A stretch of DNA of 64,000 nt from CAJBVW01 sp964457335 (GCA_964457335.1 CAYWGD010000028.1:1-64000), one strand, 5' to 3'; shown: positions 37,720 to 46,272, counted from the stretch's first letter. Notes: generated from the sequence alone by a model not told the origin. A program made the numbers and translations.

Positions 37720-38994
37720 ATGCCGCAGCTCTCCTTCCTGGTGGTCCTCGCGCTCCTGCTACCCGCGTGCGTCGGTGGAGGCGACGGAAAGGACGCCCCC
37801 GGAGGCGACGACACCGGCAACGTCGACACCGCCCCGGTCGACCGCGGCGCGGGCGCGCTCAACGGCACCGTGACCGTCCAGCTCTACGAGACGGACGCGG
37901 ACGGCGAGGCCGTGGAGCTCTCCTGGGAGGACTACGGCGCGGACTTCCCGTTCGGCGCCATCTTCGTGGCGGCCTACACCATCGACGAGACCACCAACGA
38001 GACGACCTACTACGCCGAGCAGGTCATCTCCGCGCCGAGCACGAGCGGGGACGCCTGGTCGCTCTCCGTCGATCTCGACGACGCCGAGGAGGTCCACGTC
38101 TACGCGGCGCTCGACTGGTGGCCCGACGGCGTCATCGGCACCTCGGAGCCCATCGGCATCTACGCGGACCTCGTCCCGCTCGTGGAGGGCGGCGAGGTCA
38201 ACGACGTGGACATCGTCATCAACGCCCCGTGCCCGTGTGGGTGGGACGGCGGGAGCTGTGGCGGCGGCGGCACCTACGTGGCGATCTCCGGCGACGTGAC
38301 GATCGACGCGGCGTACGGCGGCGGCGACGCCAAGGTGATGCTCTACGACAGCGCCAGCCTGGGCCCGAGCTACGTCTCGAGCACCACGCCCACCGCCACG
38401 TCGGACGGTGCCGAGGGTTCGTACACCCTCTACGTCGGGGCCGACTACGGCGAGGGTCGCCTCATCGGCGCCTGGGACGACGATCTCAACGGCCTCATCG
38501 AGCCCACCGACACCTGGGGCGCCTACGTGGTCGCCGAGGAGAGCGGCAACCCCATCACCGTCGCGGGCGGCGATCTCGCCGGCTACGACGTGCTCATCCC
38601 CTTCGGCATCGCCCCCGCGCTCACGCCGTTCGTGCGGCTCGAGGGCACCATCGGGTACGAGGACGACTTCTCCTCGCTCCCCGCGGGCGCCGTGGTGTAC
38701 GTGGCGGCGCTCCGCACGCGCCCCAGCGGCGACTTCTCCGTGACCGAGCTCGAGCGCGGCTACGACTGGGCGAGCTTCACCGGCGCCGAGCTCACCGGCA
38801 TGTCCCTCGACTACCTGCTCGTCGCGCCGTCGAGCGCCGTGGCGTACCTCTGGGCCTACGCCGACCTCGACAACGACGGTGTGCTCAACGAGGTGGGCGA
38901 GCCGGTCGCGAGCTACGGCCGCACGGGCCGCGTGTCCACGGGCACGACGAACCAGGAGGAGCTGAACATGCTCCTCCAGGCGGTCGTCGAGTAG
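37720..38994 (+). CDS. Large beta-rich lipoprotein
   Basis: 424 residues with signal MPQLSFLVVLALLLPAC (lipobox L-P-A-C) and a GGDDTGNVDTAP linker. The body is rich in Asp/Thr/Gly beta-sandwich-like segments (GTVTVQLYETDADGE, GTYVAISGDVTIDAAYGGGDAKVMLYD, RLEGTIGYEDDF) and contains a compact Cys patch APCPCGWDGGSCGGGG. A DxDxDG-like calcium motif is present near DLDNDGVLNEVGE. Probably several Ig-like/carboxypeptidase-regulatory-like domains on the cell surface. Good RBS and start. No known family assigned. Confidence 0.75.
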   Translation: MPQLSFLVVLALLLPACVGGGDGKDAPGGDDTGNVDTAPVDRGAGALNGTVTVQLYETDADGEAVELSWEDYGADFPFGAIFVAAYTIDETTNETTYYAEQVISAPSTSGDAWSLSVDLDDAEEVHVYAALDWWPDGVIGTSEPIGIYADLVPLVEGGEVNDVDIVINAPCPCGWDGGSCGGGGTYVAISGDVTIDAAYGGGDAKVMLYDSASLGPSYVSSTTPTATSDGAEGSYTLYVGADYGEGRLIGAWDDDLNGLIEPTDTWGAYVVAEESGNPITVAGGDLAGYDVLIPFGIAPALTPFVRLEGTIGYEDDFSSLPAGAVVYVAALRTRPSGDFSVTELERGYDWASFTGAELTGMSLDYLLVAPSSAVAYLWAYADLDNDGVLNEVGEPVASYGRTGRVSTGTTNQEELNMLLQAVVE

Positions 38995-39000
38995 CGTCCG

Positions 39001-39819
39001 TCAGGGTGTCGCGACCTCGCGCACCCGGCGCATCAGCGCCAGGTGCAGGGCGTGGCCCGCGCGGGACGCCCGCAGCCGGCCGCGGATCACCGCGCCGAGC
39101 AGCGCCGCGTCCCCCACGGCGTCGAGCGCCTTGTGGCGCACCGCCTCGTCCGGCGCGCGCAGGCCGTCGGGGTTCATGACCCCGCCCTCGTCGTAGACGA
39201 CCGTGTTCTCGAGCGACGCGCCGCGCGCGATCCCCATCGCCCGGAGCCGCTCGGCGTCCCGGTAGAAGCCGAAGGTGCGCGCCCACGCCACCTCGCGGAA
39301 GAAGTCCTCGCCGAGCGCGGGGCCCGCGTGGCGCTGGGCCCCGATGGCGGGGTGGGGGAACTCCACGTGCAGGTCGAGCTCGAAGCGCTCGGCGGGCTCG
39401 AAGCGCGCCCAGGCGCCCTCGGCCGTCACCTCGACGGGCTCGCGCACGACGACCTCGGCCCGCGGCGCGTCCTGGGACACCACGCCGGCCTCGTGGATCG
39501 CCTCGCCCCAGCCGCGCGCGCTCCCGTCGAGCACGGGGAGCTCGTCGCCGTCCACGTGCACCTCGACGTTGTCCACGCCCGCCGCGAACAGGGCGGCGAG
39601 GAGGTGCTCCACGAGCGAGACGCGCGCGTCGCCGTTCCCGAGCGTGGTCGCGAGGAAGGTGTCGACGACGTGATCGATGGTGGCGGGCACGGCGACGCCG
39701 CCCACGACGAAGACGCGCCCGGTGCCGATGGGGGCGGGCCGCGCTTCGACGACCGCGGGGCGCCCGCCGCGGAGCCCGATACCCGCCACCCGGAAGGGGC
39801 GGACGAGGGTGTGCTGCAT
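39001..39819 (-). CDS. lpxC: UDP-3-O-acyl-GlcNAc deacetylase LpxC
   Basis: 272 residues. Zn-deacetylase signatures: SLVEHLLAAL (first His ligand), VEFPHPAIG, ARTFGF, GASLENTVVYDEGGVMNPDGLR, VRHKALDAVGDAALLG (His and Asp ligands) and AGHALHLALMRR. This is the committed step of lipid A synthesis, which supports an LPS-bearing outer membrane. Slightly shorter than E. coli LpxC (305). Last gene of the ruvC-ruvA-ruvB-DUF192-lpxC run, 6 bases after the DUF192 gene, and 6 bases from the convergent lipoprotein stop. Confidence 0.95.
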   Translation of the reverse strand: MQHTLVRPFRVAGIGLRGGRPAVVEARPAPIGTGRVFVVGGVAVPATIDHVVDTFLATTLGNGDARVSLVEHLLAALFAAGVDNVEVHVDGDELPVLDGSARGWGEAIHEAGVVSQDAPRAEVVVREPVEVTAEGAWARFEPAERFELDLHVEFPHPAIGAQRHAGPALGEDFFREVAWARTFGFYRDAERLRAMGIARGASLENTVVYDEGGVMNPDGLRAPDEAVRHKALDAVGDAALLGAVIRGRLRASRAGHALHLALMRRVREVATP

Positions 39820-39825
39820 CGCCGG

Positions 39826-40236
39826 CTACCGCGCCGAGGGGGCCGGGAGGCCGGTGACCTTGTCACCCACCACCACGTCGTGCTTCGCGAACCAGCCCTG
39901 GTTCATCTCCAGCGCGTACATCGCCGGCTTCTGCGACGGGACCGAGCTCGTGTCCAGGGGCCGCATGTCGGCCATGTGGACGATGGTGCCGGTCGCGTCG
40001 AGGTAGGCGATGGTCAGCGGGATCCTCGTGTCCTTCATCCAGAAGCTCCGCGGCTGGGCATCTGGATACACGAACAACATGCCGGCGTCCGCTCCCATCT
40101 GATCCCGGTACATCAGGCCGAGGTTTCGCTCGGCCTGCTCGTCCGCGATCTCCACGGTGATCGGGTGCCCGTCGACCACGAGCTCGCGGGTGTCGGCCTT
40201 CGCGCCGTCGCACGCGGCGAAGAGGAGCGCCCACAT
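39826..40236 (-). CDS. DUF192 lipoprotein
   Basis: 136 residues from ATG 40236, which overlaps the ruvB stop (ATGA) and yields a short lipoprotein signal MWALLFAAC. The rest is a DUF192 domain: RELVVDGHPITVEIADEQ, RNLGLMYRD, GMLFVYPDAQPRSFWMKDT, IPLTIAYLDATGTIV and ALEMNQGWF. DUF192 proteins are small secreted beta folds of unknown function. The longer frame upstream lies within ruvB and lacks a signal sequence. Confidence 0.88.
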   Translation of the reverse strand: MWALLFAACDGAKADTRELVVDGHPITVEIADEQAERNLGLMYRDQMGADAGMLFVYPDAQPRSFWMKDTRIPLTIAYLDATGTIVHMADMRPLDTSSVPSQKPAMYALEMNQGWFAKHDVVVGDKVTGLPAPSAR

Positions 40237-41243
40237 CACTTGAACAGCCCCGACTGCTTGGGGGAGGGCTCGAGCCCGAGCACCCGCCACCCGCCCGACG
40301 TGAGCGTGCGCCCCTGAGGCGTGCGCTGGAGCAGCCCCTCGCGGATGAGGTAGGGCTCGTAGACCTCCTCGATCGTGTCCGTCTCCTCCCCGATCGCGGC
40401 GGAGAGGTTCCCGAGGCCCACCGGCCCCCCGTCGAACTTCGTGGCGATGACCTCGAGGATGCGGCGGTCCATCGCGTCGAGCCCGCGCGCGTCGACCTCC
40501 AGGCGCTCGAGCGCCCTTCGCGTGAGCGGGAGGTCGATGCGCCCGCCGGTCTCCACCTGGGCGAAGTCGCGGATGCGCCGGAGCAGGCGGTTCGCGATGC
40601 GCGGCGTGCCGCGGGAGCGGCCGGAGAGCTCGTCCGCGGCCGCGTCCTCGATGGCGAGGCCCAGGCGCTCGGCGCTCCGCAGCAGGATCTTCTTCAGCTC
40701 GGCCGGCGCGTAGAAGTCGAGGTTGCAGTGGATGCCGAAGCGCGCGCGGAGCGGCGCCGTGAGGAGCCCCGAGCGGGTGGTCGCGCCCACGAGCGTGAAG
40801 CGCTGGAGCGGCAGCCGCACCGACTGCGCGCCCGGGCCGCTCCCGAGCACGAGGTCGATCTGGAAGTCCTCCATCGCGGGGTAGAGGATCTCCTCCACCG
40901 CGCGGTTCATCCGGTGGATCTCGTCGATGAACAGCACCTCGCGGGGCCCGAGCCCGTTGAGGATGGCGGCGAGGTCCCCGCCGCGCTCCAGCGTGGGGCC
41001 CGACGCGGTGCGCAGCTCGACGCCGAGCTCCTCGGCGAGGATGTGCGCGAGGGAGGTCTTGCCGAGGCCCGGCGGCCCCGAGAGCAGGACGTGGTCGAGC
41101 GCCTCGCCGCGCTGGAGCGCGGCGCGGATGTAGACGCGGAGGTTGTCCTTGATGCGGTCCTGCCCGATGTAGTCGTCCAGGCGGACGGGCCGCAGCGCGG
41201 GATCGGAGGGCTCGACCTCGGCGGGGTCGACGAAGCGGCTCAC
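40236..41243 (-). CDS. ruvB: Holliday junction ATPase RuvB
   Basis: 335 residues from GTG 41243 (VSRFVDPAEVEPSD); upstream sequence in the same frame is untypical. Motifs: RPVRLDDYIGQ, Walker A GPPGLGKTSLA, Walker B VLFIDEIHRMN, sensor 1 VGATTRSGLL, arginine finger region LRARFGI, sensor 2 RGTPRIANRLLRR, winged helix to the end. Drives branch migration with RuvA. The stop overlaps the DUF192 gene start. Confidence 0.97.
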   Translation of the reverse strand: MSRFVDPAEVEPSDPALRPVRLDDYIGQDRIKDNLRVYIRAALQRGEALDHVLLSGPPGLGKTSLAHILAEELGVELRTASGPTLERGGDLAAILNGLGPREVLFIDEIHRMNRAVEEILYPAMEDFQIDLVLGSGPGAQSVRLPLQRFTLVGATTRSGLLTAPLRARFGIHCNLDFYAPAELKKILLRSAERLGLAIEDAAADELSGRSRGTPRIANRLLRRIRDFAQVETGGRIDLPLTRRALERLEVDARGLDAMDRRILEVIATKFDGGPVGLGNLSAAIGEETDTIEEVYEPYLIREGLLQRTPQGRTLTSGGWRVLGLEPSPKQSGLFK

Positions 41244-41286
41244 GGGCGGCTCCAGGGGCCGGCGGCCCGGGTGCGGGAGGGGCGGG

Positions 41287-41889
41287 TCACGCGCGCGCCC
41301 CGGTCGAGAAGATGCGCAGCGACTCGGCGAGCCGCTTGTCGAGCGGCGCCTCGCCGAGGCCCCGCTCCGCGAGGCGCGCCAGGGCCACGTCGATCTCGCT
41401 CTTCTTGTAGCCGAGCTGCGCCAGCGCGAGGGGGAGGGGATCATCAGGGGCGGCCTTCGTCGCGGTCGCGACGGCGGCGCTCGCGGGGGCCCACGCGAGC
41501 TTGCCCTTGAGCTCGAGCACCATGCGCTCGGCCGTCTTCTTGCCCACGCCGGGGATGCCCGTGAGCGCGCGCAGGTCGTTCCCGTTCACCGCGCGGGACA
41601 ACGCGTCGACGGTGAGCGCCGAGAGCGTCCCGAGCGCGAGCTTGGGGCCCACGCCCTGCACCGTCGTGAGCAGGAGGAACGTCTCCTTCTCGCTCGGCGA
41701 CGTGAAGCCGAACAGCGTGATCGCGTCCTCCCGCATCGCCGTGTGCACGTGCAGCGTGAGCGGCGCGTCCACCCGGGTCGTCTCGGCGGTGCGCGCGGGC
41801 ACGAACACCTCGTAGCCCACCCCGTTCACGTCCAGCACGACGTGATCGGGGGCGACCTCCGCCACCGTGCCCCGCAGGCGCGCGATCAT
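41287..41889 (-). CDS. ruvA: Holliday junction-binding protein RuvA
   Basis: 200 residues. MIARLRGTVAEVAPDHVVLDV OB-fold start, helix-hairpin-helix motifs VQGVGPKLAL and IPGVGKKTAERMVLELKGK, and the C-terminal RuvB-contacting domain (ALAQLGYKKSEIDVAL). Tetramer that holds the four-way junction. ATG overlaps the ruvC stop by four bases. Confidence 0.96.
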   Translation of the reverse strand: MIARLRGTVAEVAPDHVVLDVNGVGYEVFVPARTAETTRVDAPLTLHVHTAMREDAITLFGFTSPSEKETFLLLTTVQGVGPKLALGTLSALTVDALSRAVNGNDLRALTGIPGVGKKTAERMVLELKGKLAWAPASAAVATATKAAPDDPLPLALAQLGYKKSEIDVALARLAERGLGEAPLDKRLAESLRIFSTGARA

Positions 41890-42650
41890 GGGTCCTCCTC
41901 TTCATGGGGCAGGGGGGGCCGTACGATCCCCAGGCGCCTTCGGCTCTCTGGGGCTTTCGCCCCCGCGCTGTCGCGCGGATCCGCCCCCCCCGCAACGCCC
42001 CCCCTGCTTCGAGCGGGCTCCTCGGGGGCATGGGGCGCGGCGCTCCGGGCGGCCCGCACCGCCCCCAGCTCCGCCAATGTGGTGGGGAGCCGCGCCTTGC
42101 CGCGGCGGGCGCCGGCGACGGCGGCCTCGAGCTTCGCGGTCACCGCGGCGACGCGCGCCTCGGCGGCGTGCCGGTGGGCGTGGGCGTGGTGGGTCATCGC
42201 GATGGCGAGGGCGTCGGCCGCGTCGTGCGGACCCTCGATGCGCCCGCCGAGCAGCATGGCCACCATCTTCCCCACCGCCTCCTTGTCCGCGCGGCCGCTC
42301 CCGGCGACCGCGCTCTTGATCGTGTTCGCATTGTATTCGAACACCGGTAGCCCGGCGCCGGCCGCGGCCACGAGCGCCACGCCGCGGGCCTGCCCGAGCA
42401 CGAGCGCGCTCGTGGTGCTCTTGTGGGCGAAGATGGCCTCGATCGCGACCGCGTCGGGCGCGTGGAGCGCGAGCACCGCGCCGAGCTCCGTGTGGATCAC
42501 GAGGAGGCGCTCCGGCATCGGGCGCGCGGGATCGGGCCGGATGGCGCCCGCCGCGAGCAGCCGGTAGCGTCCCTGCTCGCGCGTCACGATCCCCCAGCCG
42601 GTCGATCGGCTCCCCGGGTCGATGCCGAGGACCTTGAGCGGACCGGCCAT
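41886..42650 (-). CDS. ruvC: Holliday junction resolvase RuvC with C-terminal extension
   Basis: 254 residues from ATG 42650; typical RuvC is ~160-185. Catalytic acidic residues are in GIDPGSRSTGWG (Asp11), AIEAIFAHK (Glu71) and PHDAADALAIAMTHH near 148-151. After the catalytic core, ~75 extra residues (Ala/Arg/Pro-rich) follow. Part of this tail is encoded by a GC-run element (41981-42005) that elsewhere lies outside genes, so the original stop was probably lost or the tail was acquired. Cuts Holliday junctions with RuvAB. A REPIN-like palindrome lies just upstream. Confidence 0.93.
   Translation of the reverse strand: MAGPLKVLGIDPGSRSTGWGIVTREQGRYRLLAAGAIRPDPARPMPERLLVIHTELGAVLALHAPDAVAIEAIFAHKSTTSALVLGQARGVALVAAAGAGLPVFEYNANTIKSAVAGSGRADKEAVGKMVAMLLGGRIEGPHDAADALAIAMTHHAHAHRHAAEARVAAVTAKLEAAVAGARRGKARLPTTLAELGAVRAARSAAPHAPEEPARSRGGVAGGADPRDSAGAKAPESRRRLGIVRPPLPHEEEDP
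41981..42005 (-). repeat. G-run/CGTT repeat element inside ruvC 3-prime region
   Basis: On the minus strand a G-run, CGTTGC and a second G-run, the same core as the intergenic copies at 4750 and 47711. Nearby at 41950-41963 the minus strand reads GGGGC GAAA GCCCC, a GNRA tetraloop hairpin. Confidence 0.55.
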
Positions 42651-42703
42651 GGCGCGCGTGTATCCGCGCGGCCGCCCGGCCACAACCGTCGGGGGGGAGG
42701 GGA

Positions 42704-42774
42704 GGGAGAGGGTGTCAGGAATTGATCATTGACACCTGGCAGGTGTCAATGATCAATTCCTGACACCCTCTCCC
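42704..42774. repeat. Perfect 71-base palindrome, REPIN-like
   Basis: Thirty-five base pairs match without error around a single central G (42739). Each half (42711-42736 and 42742-42767) is itself an imperfect hairpin with GGTGTCA and TGACACC ends, so the element is two inverted REP-like units. The core (AATTGATCATTGAC) is much richer in A/T than the surroundings. It lies in the 194-base gap between divergent ruvC and the PEGA-protein gene. No transposase of the RAYT type is in the window. Confidence 0.85.
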
Positions 42775-42806
42775 CTGACACCTCTCCCCCCCTGACACCT
42801 CTCCCC
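42760..42806 (+). repeat. Three direct repeats of CTGACACC(C)TCTCCCC
   Basis: The outer end of the palindrome (starting 42760) is repeated directly at 42775 and 42792 with a period of about 16 bases. Looks like partial duplication of the element's edge. Confidence 0.7.
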
Positions 42807-42832
42807 GCCCGTCGCGAAACGTGGCGCGGTGG

Positions 42833-42838
42833 TACGAT
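42833..42838 (+). promoter_or_regulatory. Leaderless-type -10 box
   Basis: TACGAT ends 6 bases before the ATG at 42845, so the expected transcription start is the A of the start codon. No Shine-Dalgarno is present. Confidence 0.5.
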
Positions 42839-42844
42839 CCGCGG

Positions 42845-44116
42845 ATGGTCACGCTGTTGTTGGTCGCGGGCGTCGCGTGGGCGGGAGCGCCCGAGCTGGT
42901 GGTGGTCGGCGTGCACGCGCCCGGGCTCACGGGGGACCGCGCGGAGGAGGCCGCCCTCCGCCTCGCCGAGGGGCTCGACGCCACCGGGAAGGTGGACGCG
43001 CTCACCCCCGACGAGGTGCGCGCCCGCATCGCCGGTCGCGAGTCGCTGATCCTCGACAGCTTCGCGCTCGGCCCCGGACGCGACGCGCTCCGCGAGGGCA
43101 AGGTGCTCTACGACCGCGCCCAGCCCGACCAGGCCATCCCCGTGCTCGAGCAGGCCGCCCGGCAACTCGCCGGCGGGCTCGCCGCGACGGCCGACGTGCG
43201 CGACCTGCACGACGCCCTCACGCTCCTCGGGCTCGCGCACGCCGGCCTCGGCAACGAGGACGCGGCGCGCGCGGCCTTCCGCCGCTCCGTCACGCTCGAC
43301 CCGACGCGCCAGCTCGACCCGGTGAACTACCCCCCGCAGATCGTCGCGCTCTACTCGCAGGTCCGCGAGGCCGCGGCCGCGGAGCCGCCCGCCGTGCTCA
43401 ACGTGACCGCGCCCGCCGGCGCGGACGTGTGGGTGGACGGCCGGCCGGCCGCCGGCGGCGCCGCCAGCCTCGAGCTCGTGCCCGGTGAGCACCACGTGCT
43501 CATCCGCGGCGAGGGCGGCGCGTCCTGGTTCGACACGGTCACGCTCGGCCCGTCGGAGCGCAAGCAGCTCTCGCCCTCGCTCCAGGCCCGCGCGCTCGCC
43601 CGCACGGCCACCGACGGGGCGGGTCGCTCCCGGCAGACGCGCGACCTCTACCGCAGCGTGGGCCAGTACACCGACCGCGACCCCGTCCTGCTCGCCGGCG
43701 TGACGGGCAACGGCCAGGTGGCGCTGCAGATCTACGCGCCCGCGTCCGGGAACTTCTCGCGCGCGCTCACCGCCGAGGCCGACGGCGACCCCGTGGCCGC
43801 GCTGGTGGACCTGCTCCCGGCCGCCGTCGGCTTCCTGTCCGAGAACGGCGACATCAAGAGCGACCGCGTGAGCCCCCAGGTGGTGGCGCTCGACGTGTCC
43901 GCCAACGACGTGCTCAGCGGGATGATCCTCGCGCCTCGCGCCGCGACCGCCTCCGCCGCCCCCGCGCCCGTCGCGAAGAAGGGCGCCCCCTGGTACGTGT
44001 GGGCGGGCATCGGCGCCGTGGTGGCCGGCGGCGGCGCGACGGCCGCGGTGCTCCTGTCGCAGGAGCCCGAGGAGACCGGGGACGCCGGCACGATCACGTT
44101 CGGGCCGGTGCCGTAG
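42845..44116 (+). CDS. Exported TPR/PEGA protein with C-terminal membrane helix
   Basis: 423 residues from ATG 42845, which begins a signal peptide (MVTLLLVAGVAWAGA). Residues ~85-170 are TPR-like helices (LLGLAHAGLGNEDAARAAFRRS, VTLDPTRQLDPVNYPPQI). A PEGA domain follows at ~180-250 (PAGADVWVDGRPAAGG, LVPGEHHVLIRGEGG). Near the end WYVWAGIGAVVAGGGATAAVLL is a membrane helix. PEGA domains are surface-associated beta folds common in myxobacteria. The neighbouring kinase at 44218 also has PEGA domains, suggesting a shared envelope context. Confidence 0.8.
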   Translation: MVTLLLVAGVAWAGAPELVVVGVHAPGLTGDRAEEAALRLAEGLDATGKVDALTPDEVRARIAGRESLILDSFALGPGRDALREGKVLYDRAQPDQAIPVLEQAARQLAGGLAATADVRDLHDALTLLGLAHAGLGNEDAARAAFRRSVTLDPTRQLDPVNYPPQIVALYSQVREAAAAEPPAVLNVTAPAGADVWVDGRPAAGGAASLELVPGEHHVLIRGEGGASWFDTVTLGPSERKQLSPSLQARALARTATDGAGRSRQTRDLYRSVGQYTDRDPVLLAGVTGNGQVALQIYAPASGNFSRALTAEADGDPVAALVDLLPAAVGFLSENGDIKSDRVSPQVVALDVSANDVLSGMILAPRAATASAAPAPVAKKGAPWYVWAGIGAVVAGGGATAAVLLSQEPEETGDAGTITFGPVP

Positions 44117-44160
44117 TCCGACGGCTCCTCGGGCGCTTCGGGGCTCGCCACCGGGAGAGG

Positions 44161-44191
44161 ACGGGGGGCGTTACGGGGGGGAACCCCCCGT
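44161..44191. terminator. GC hairpin between convergent genes (family copy)
   Basis: ACGGGGGG (44161-44168), CGTT, then a perfect stem ACGGGGGG (44173-44180), loop GAA, CCCCCCGT (44184-44191). The first G-arm can pair with the same C-arm, so two hairpins are mutually exclusive. Lies between the stop codons at 44116 and 44218. AAGAAGAA follows, as at copy 1. Confidence 0.55.
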
Positions 44192-44217
44192 CCCAAGAAG
44201 AACCAGCCCGAACCGCG

Positions 44218-46218
44218 TCAGTTCGCGGAGAAAGGCAGCGAGGCCGTCTCGCCGGCCTTCACGGTGACCTGCTTCGTCTGGTCGAGCCCGATGCCGTCGT
44301 TGCGGGCGCGCACGGCGTAGGTGCCGGCGGGGAGCGAGTAGCCGAAGATGGGCGTGGTGCCGATCTGCTTGCCGTCGACGTAGATGTCCGCCCAGCCGCC
44401 GCTCACGTTGACCGAGAGCTTGCCCTCGGCCTTGGCGCGCTCCTGGAGGGTGCGCTCGAAGCTCTCACGGCCGCCCTGGCGCGGGAGCGAGGCGGTGAAC
44501 CGCGTGCTCTCGTAGCCGGAGAGCCGGTACTCGACGCCGTAACGCCCGCCGGCCGCGCCCTCCTTCCACTCGGTGGGCGTCTTGCCGACGAGCCTTCCGT
44601 CGACGAACACGTCCGCCCCGGGCGGCGACGACGCGAACCAGGCGATGGCCACGTTCACGTCGCTCCCGCCGCTGCTGCCGCCGCGGAGCTGCCCGCTGGA
44701 GCTGCCGCGGGACTCGCGCGTGCTGGGCTGCTGGCCGCCGGCCGCGACGAGCGTGACCGGCAGGCGCAGGCGCTCGCCGGCCGCGACCGTGACGGTCTCC
44801 TTGAACGTCGCGTAGCCGCCCGCCGAGACCTCGAGCTTGTGCTCGGCGTCCGGCGCGAGGTCGGGCACGAGCACGTCCGTGCCCTCGCCGACCACCGTGC
44901 CGTCGACCGTCACGGTGCCGGCGACCGGCCCGATCTTCACCTGCACGGCGCCGGTGTTCGGCGCGGTGGGCCCCTCGGTCGGGTTCGCGCCCACGGGCTG
45001 CGGGTCCGGCCGGGTGAGGAAGAACAGCGCCGTCCCGATGGACAGGAGCAGCGCGAGGCCGGCGACGACGTAGGGGATCTTCGACGCGGGCGGGGCCGGC
45101 GCCGGCTCCGCCACCGTGCCCCCGCGCGTGCGCGTGCTCGGCGACTCCTCGTCCCACTCGGGCTCGAGGTCGACGGTCTGCTGCGACTCGTGCATCGCCA
45201 GCGCGAGGCGCGTGCCCTGCTCGAGCCGGTTGCGCTCCTGCGACATGTCGTCGGCGAACAGCTCGGCCATGAAGTGCGCGAGGCTCTGCTGCGTGAGGTC
45301 CGGCGACGCGGGGTAGAGGAACTCCAGCAGGTCGGCGTGGAGCTCGCGGGCGTCCTGGTAGCGGTCGTCGGCGTCCTTCGCGAGCGCGCGCATGACGATC
45401 TCGTCGAGGCGCGCGGGCACCGACGGGTTGAGCGTGCTCGGGGGGTCGACGTCGCCCGCCTTGATGCGCTCGAGCGTGCGGATCTCGTCGTCGCTCTTGA
45501 AGAGGCGGCGGCCCGTCAACATCTCGTGGAGGATGATGCCGAGCGAGAAGATGTCGGAGCGGCGGTCGAGGTCCTTCCCGCTCGCCTGCTCGGGGCTCAT
45601 GTACTCGAACTTGCCCTTGAGCATCCCGGCGTCGGTGTCCTCCGCGCAATTGGCGGCCTTCACGATGCCGAAGTCGGCGACCTTGACCTCGCCGTGGTAG
45701 CTCACGAGGATGTTCGAGGGCGACACGTCGCGGTGCACGATCTCGAGTGCCTGGCCCTGGAGCGTCGTGCGCTTGTGCGCGTAGTCGAGGCCCTTCGCGG
45801 CCTCCATCGCGATGTAGACCGCGAACTCCCGCGGCAGGAGCTTCCGCCGCTCGGCGAGCTTGCGGAGGATGAGCTTTACGTCCTTCCCCTCCACGCACTC
45901 CATCGCGATGAAGTAGTTCTCGCGGAGCTTCCCGAAGTCGTAGATGCGGACGACGTTGTTGTGCTGGAGCAGCGCGGAGACCTTCGCCTCGTCCATGAAC
46001 ATCCGGACGAACTGCTCGTTGTCCGAGAGGTGCGAGAGGATCCGCTTGATGACGAGGAGGTTCTCGAAGCCGCCGTGGCCGAAGGTCTTCGCCTTGAAGA
46101 TCTCCGCCATGCCTCCCATCGCGATCTTGTCGACGAGGAAGTACTTGCCGAACGCCTCCGGCGTGAAGGCGGCTGCCTTCTGCGGCTGGCGGTCGGACGC
46201 GGGGACGCTCGGGTTCAT
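44218..46218 (-). CDS. Ser/Thr protein kinase with three PEGA domains
   Basis: 666 residues from ATG 46218. Kinase domain ~20-290: YFLVDKIAMGGMAEIFKA (Gly loop), LLVIKRIL (ATP Lys), IVHRDVSPSNILV (catalytic loop), VADFGIVKA (DFG), MSPEQASGKDLDRRSDIFSLG (APE region). After a linker, a membrane helix (YVVAGLALLLSIGTALFFL) near 390-410 leads to three extracytoplasmic PEGA-type repeats (VTVDGTVVGEGTDV, VFVDGRLVGKTPTEW, IYVDGKQIGTTPIFG). A Pkn-type transmembrane receptor kinase typical of myxobacteria. Its substrates are unknown. TATGAT lies 9 bases before the ATG. Confidence 0.93.
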   Translation of the reverse strand: MNPSVPASDRQPQKAAAFTPEAFGKYFLVDKIAMGGMAEIFKAKTFGHGGFENLLVIKRILSHLSDNEQFVRMFMDEAKVSALLQHNNVVRIYDFGKLRENYFIAMECVEGKDVKLILRKLAERRKLLPREFAVYIAMEAAKGLDYAHKRTTLQGQALEIVHRDVSPSNILVSYHGEVKVADFGIVKAANCAEDTDAGMLKGKFEYMSPEQASGKDLDRRSDIFSLGIILHEMLTGRRLFKSDDEIRTLERIKAGDVDPPSTLNPSVPARLDEIVMRALAKDADDRYQDARELHADLLEFLYPASPDLTQQSLAHFMAELFADDMSQERNRLEQGTRLALAMHESQQTVDLEPEWDEESPSTRTRGGTVAEPAPAPPASKIPYVVAGLALLLSIGTALFFLTRPDPQPVGANPTEGPTAPNTGAVQVKIGPVAGTVTVDGTVVGEGTDVLVPDLAPDAEHKLEVSAGGYATFKETVTVAAGERLRLPVTLVAAGGQQPSTRESRGSSSGQLRGGSSGGSDVNVAIAWFASSPPGADVFVDGRLVGKTPTEWKEGAAGGRYGVEYRLSGYESTRFTASLPRQGGRESFERTLQERAKAEGKLSVNVSGGWADIYVDGKQIGTTPIFGYSLPAGTYAVRARNDGIGLDQTKQVTVKAGETASLPFSAN

Positions 46219-46227
46219 CGACTCTGA

Positions 46228-46233
46228 ATCATA
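46228..46233 (-). promoter_or_regulatory. -10 box of the PEGA kinase
   Basis: TATGAT (46233-46228), five of six matches to TATAAT, 9 bases before the ATG. Predicts a leader of only a few bases. Confidence 0.45.
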
Positions 46234-46272
46234 AGGTGGGCCGGCCGAGCGGGTCAACGCGAGGCTGGACGG

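Noticed and set aside
42760..42806. Short direct repeats considered as a CRISPR remnant or phage attachment site
   Set aside because: Period is only ~16 bases and the units match the end of the adjacent palindrome, so they are best explained as part of that element.
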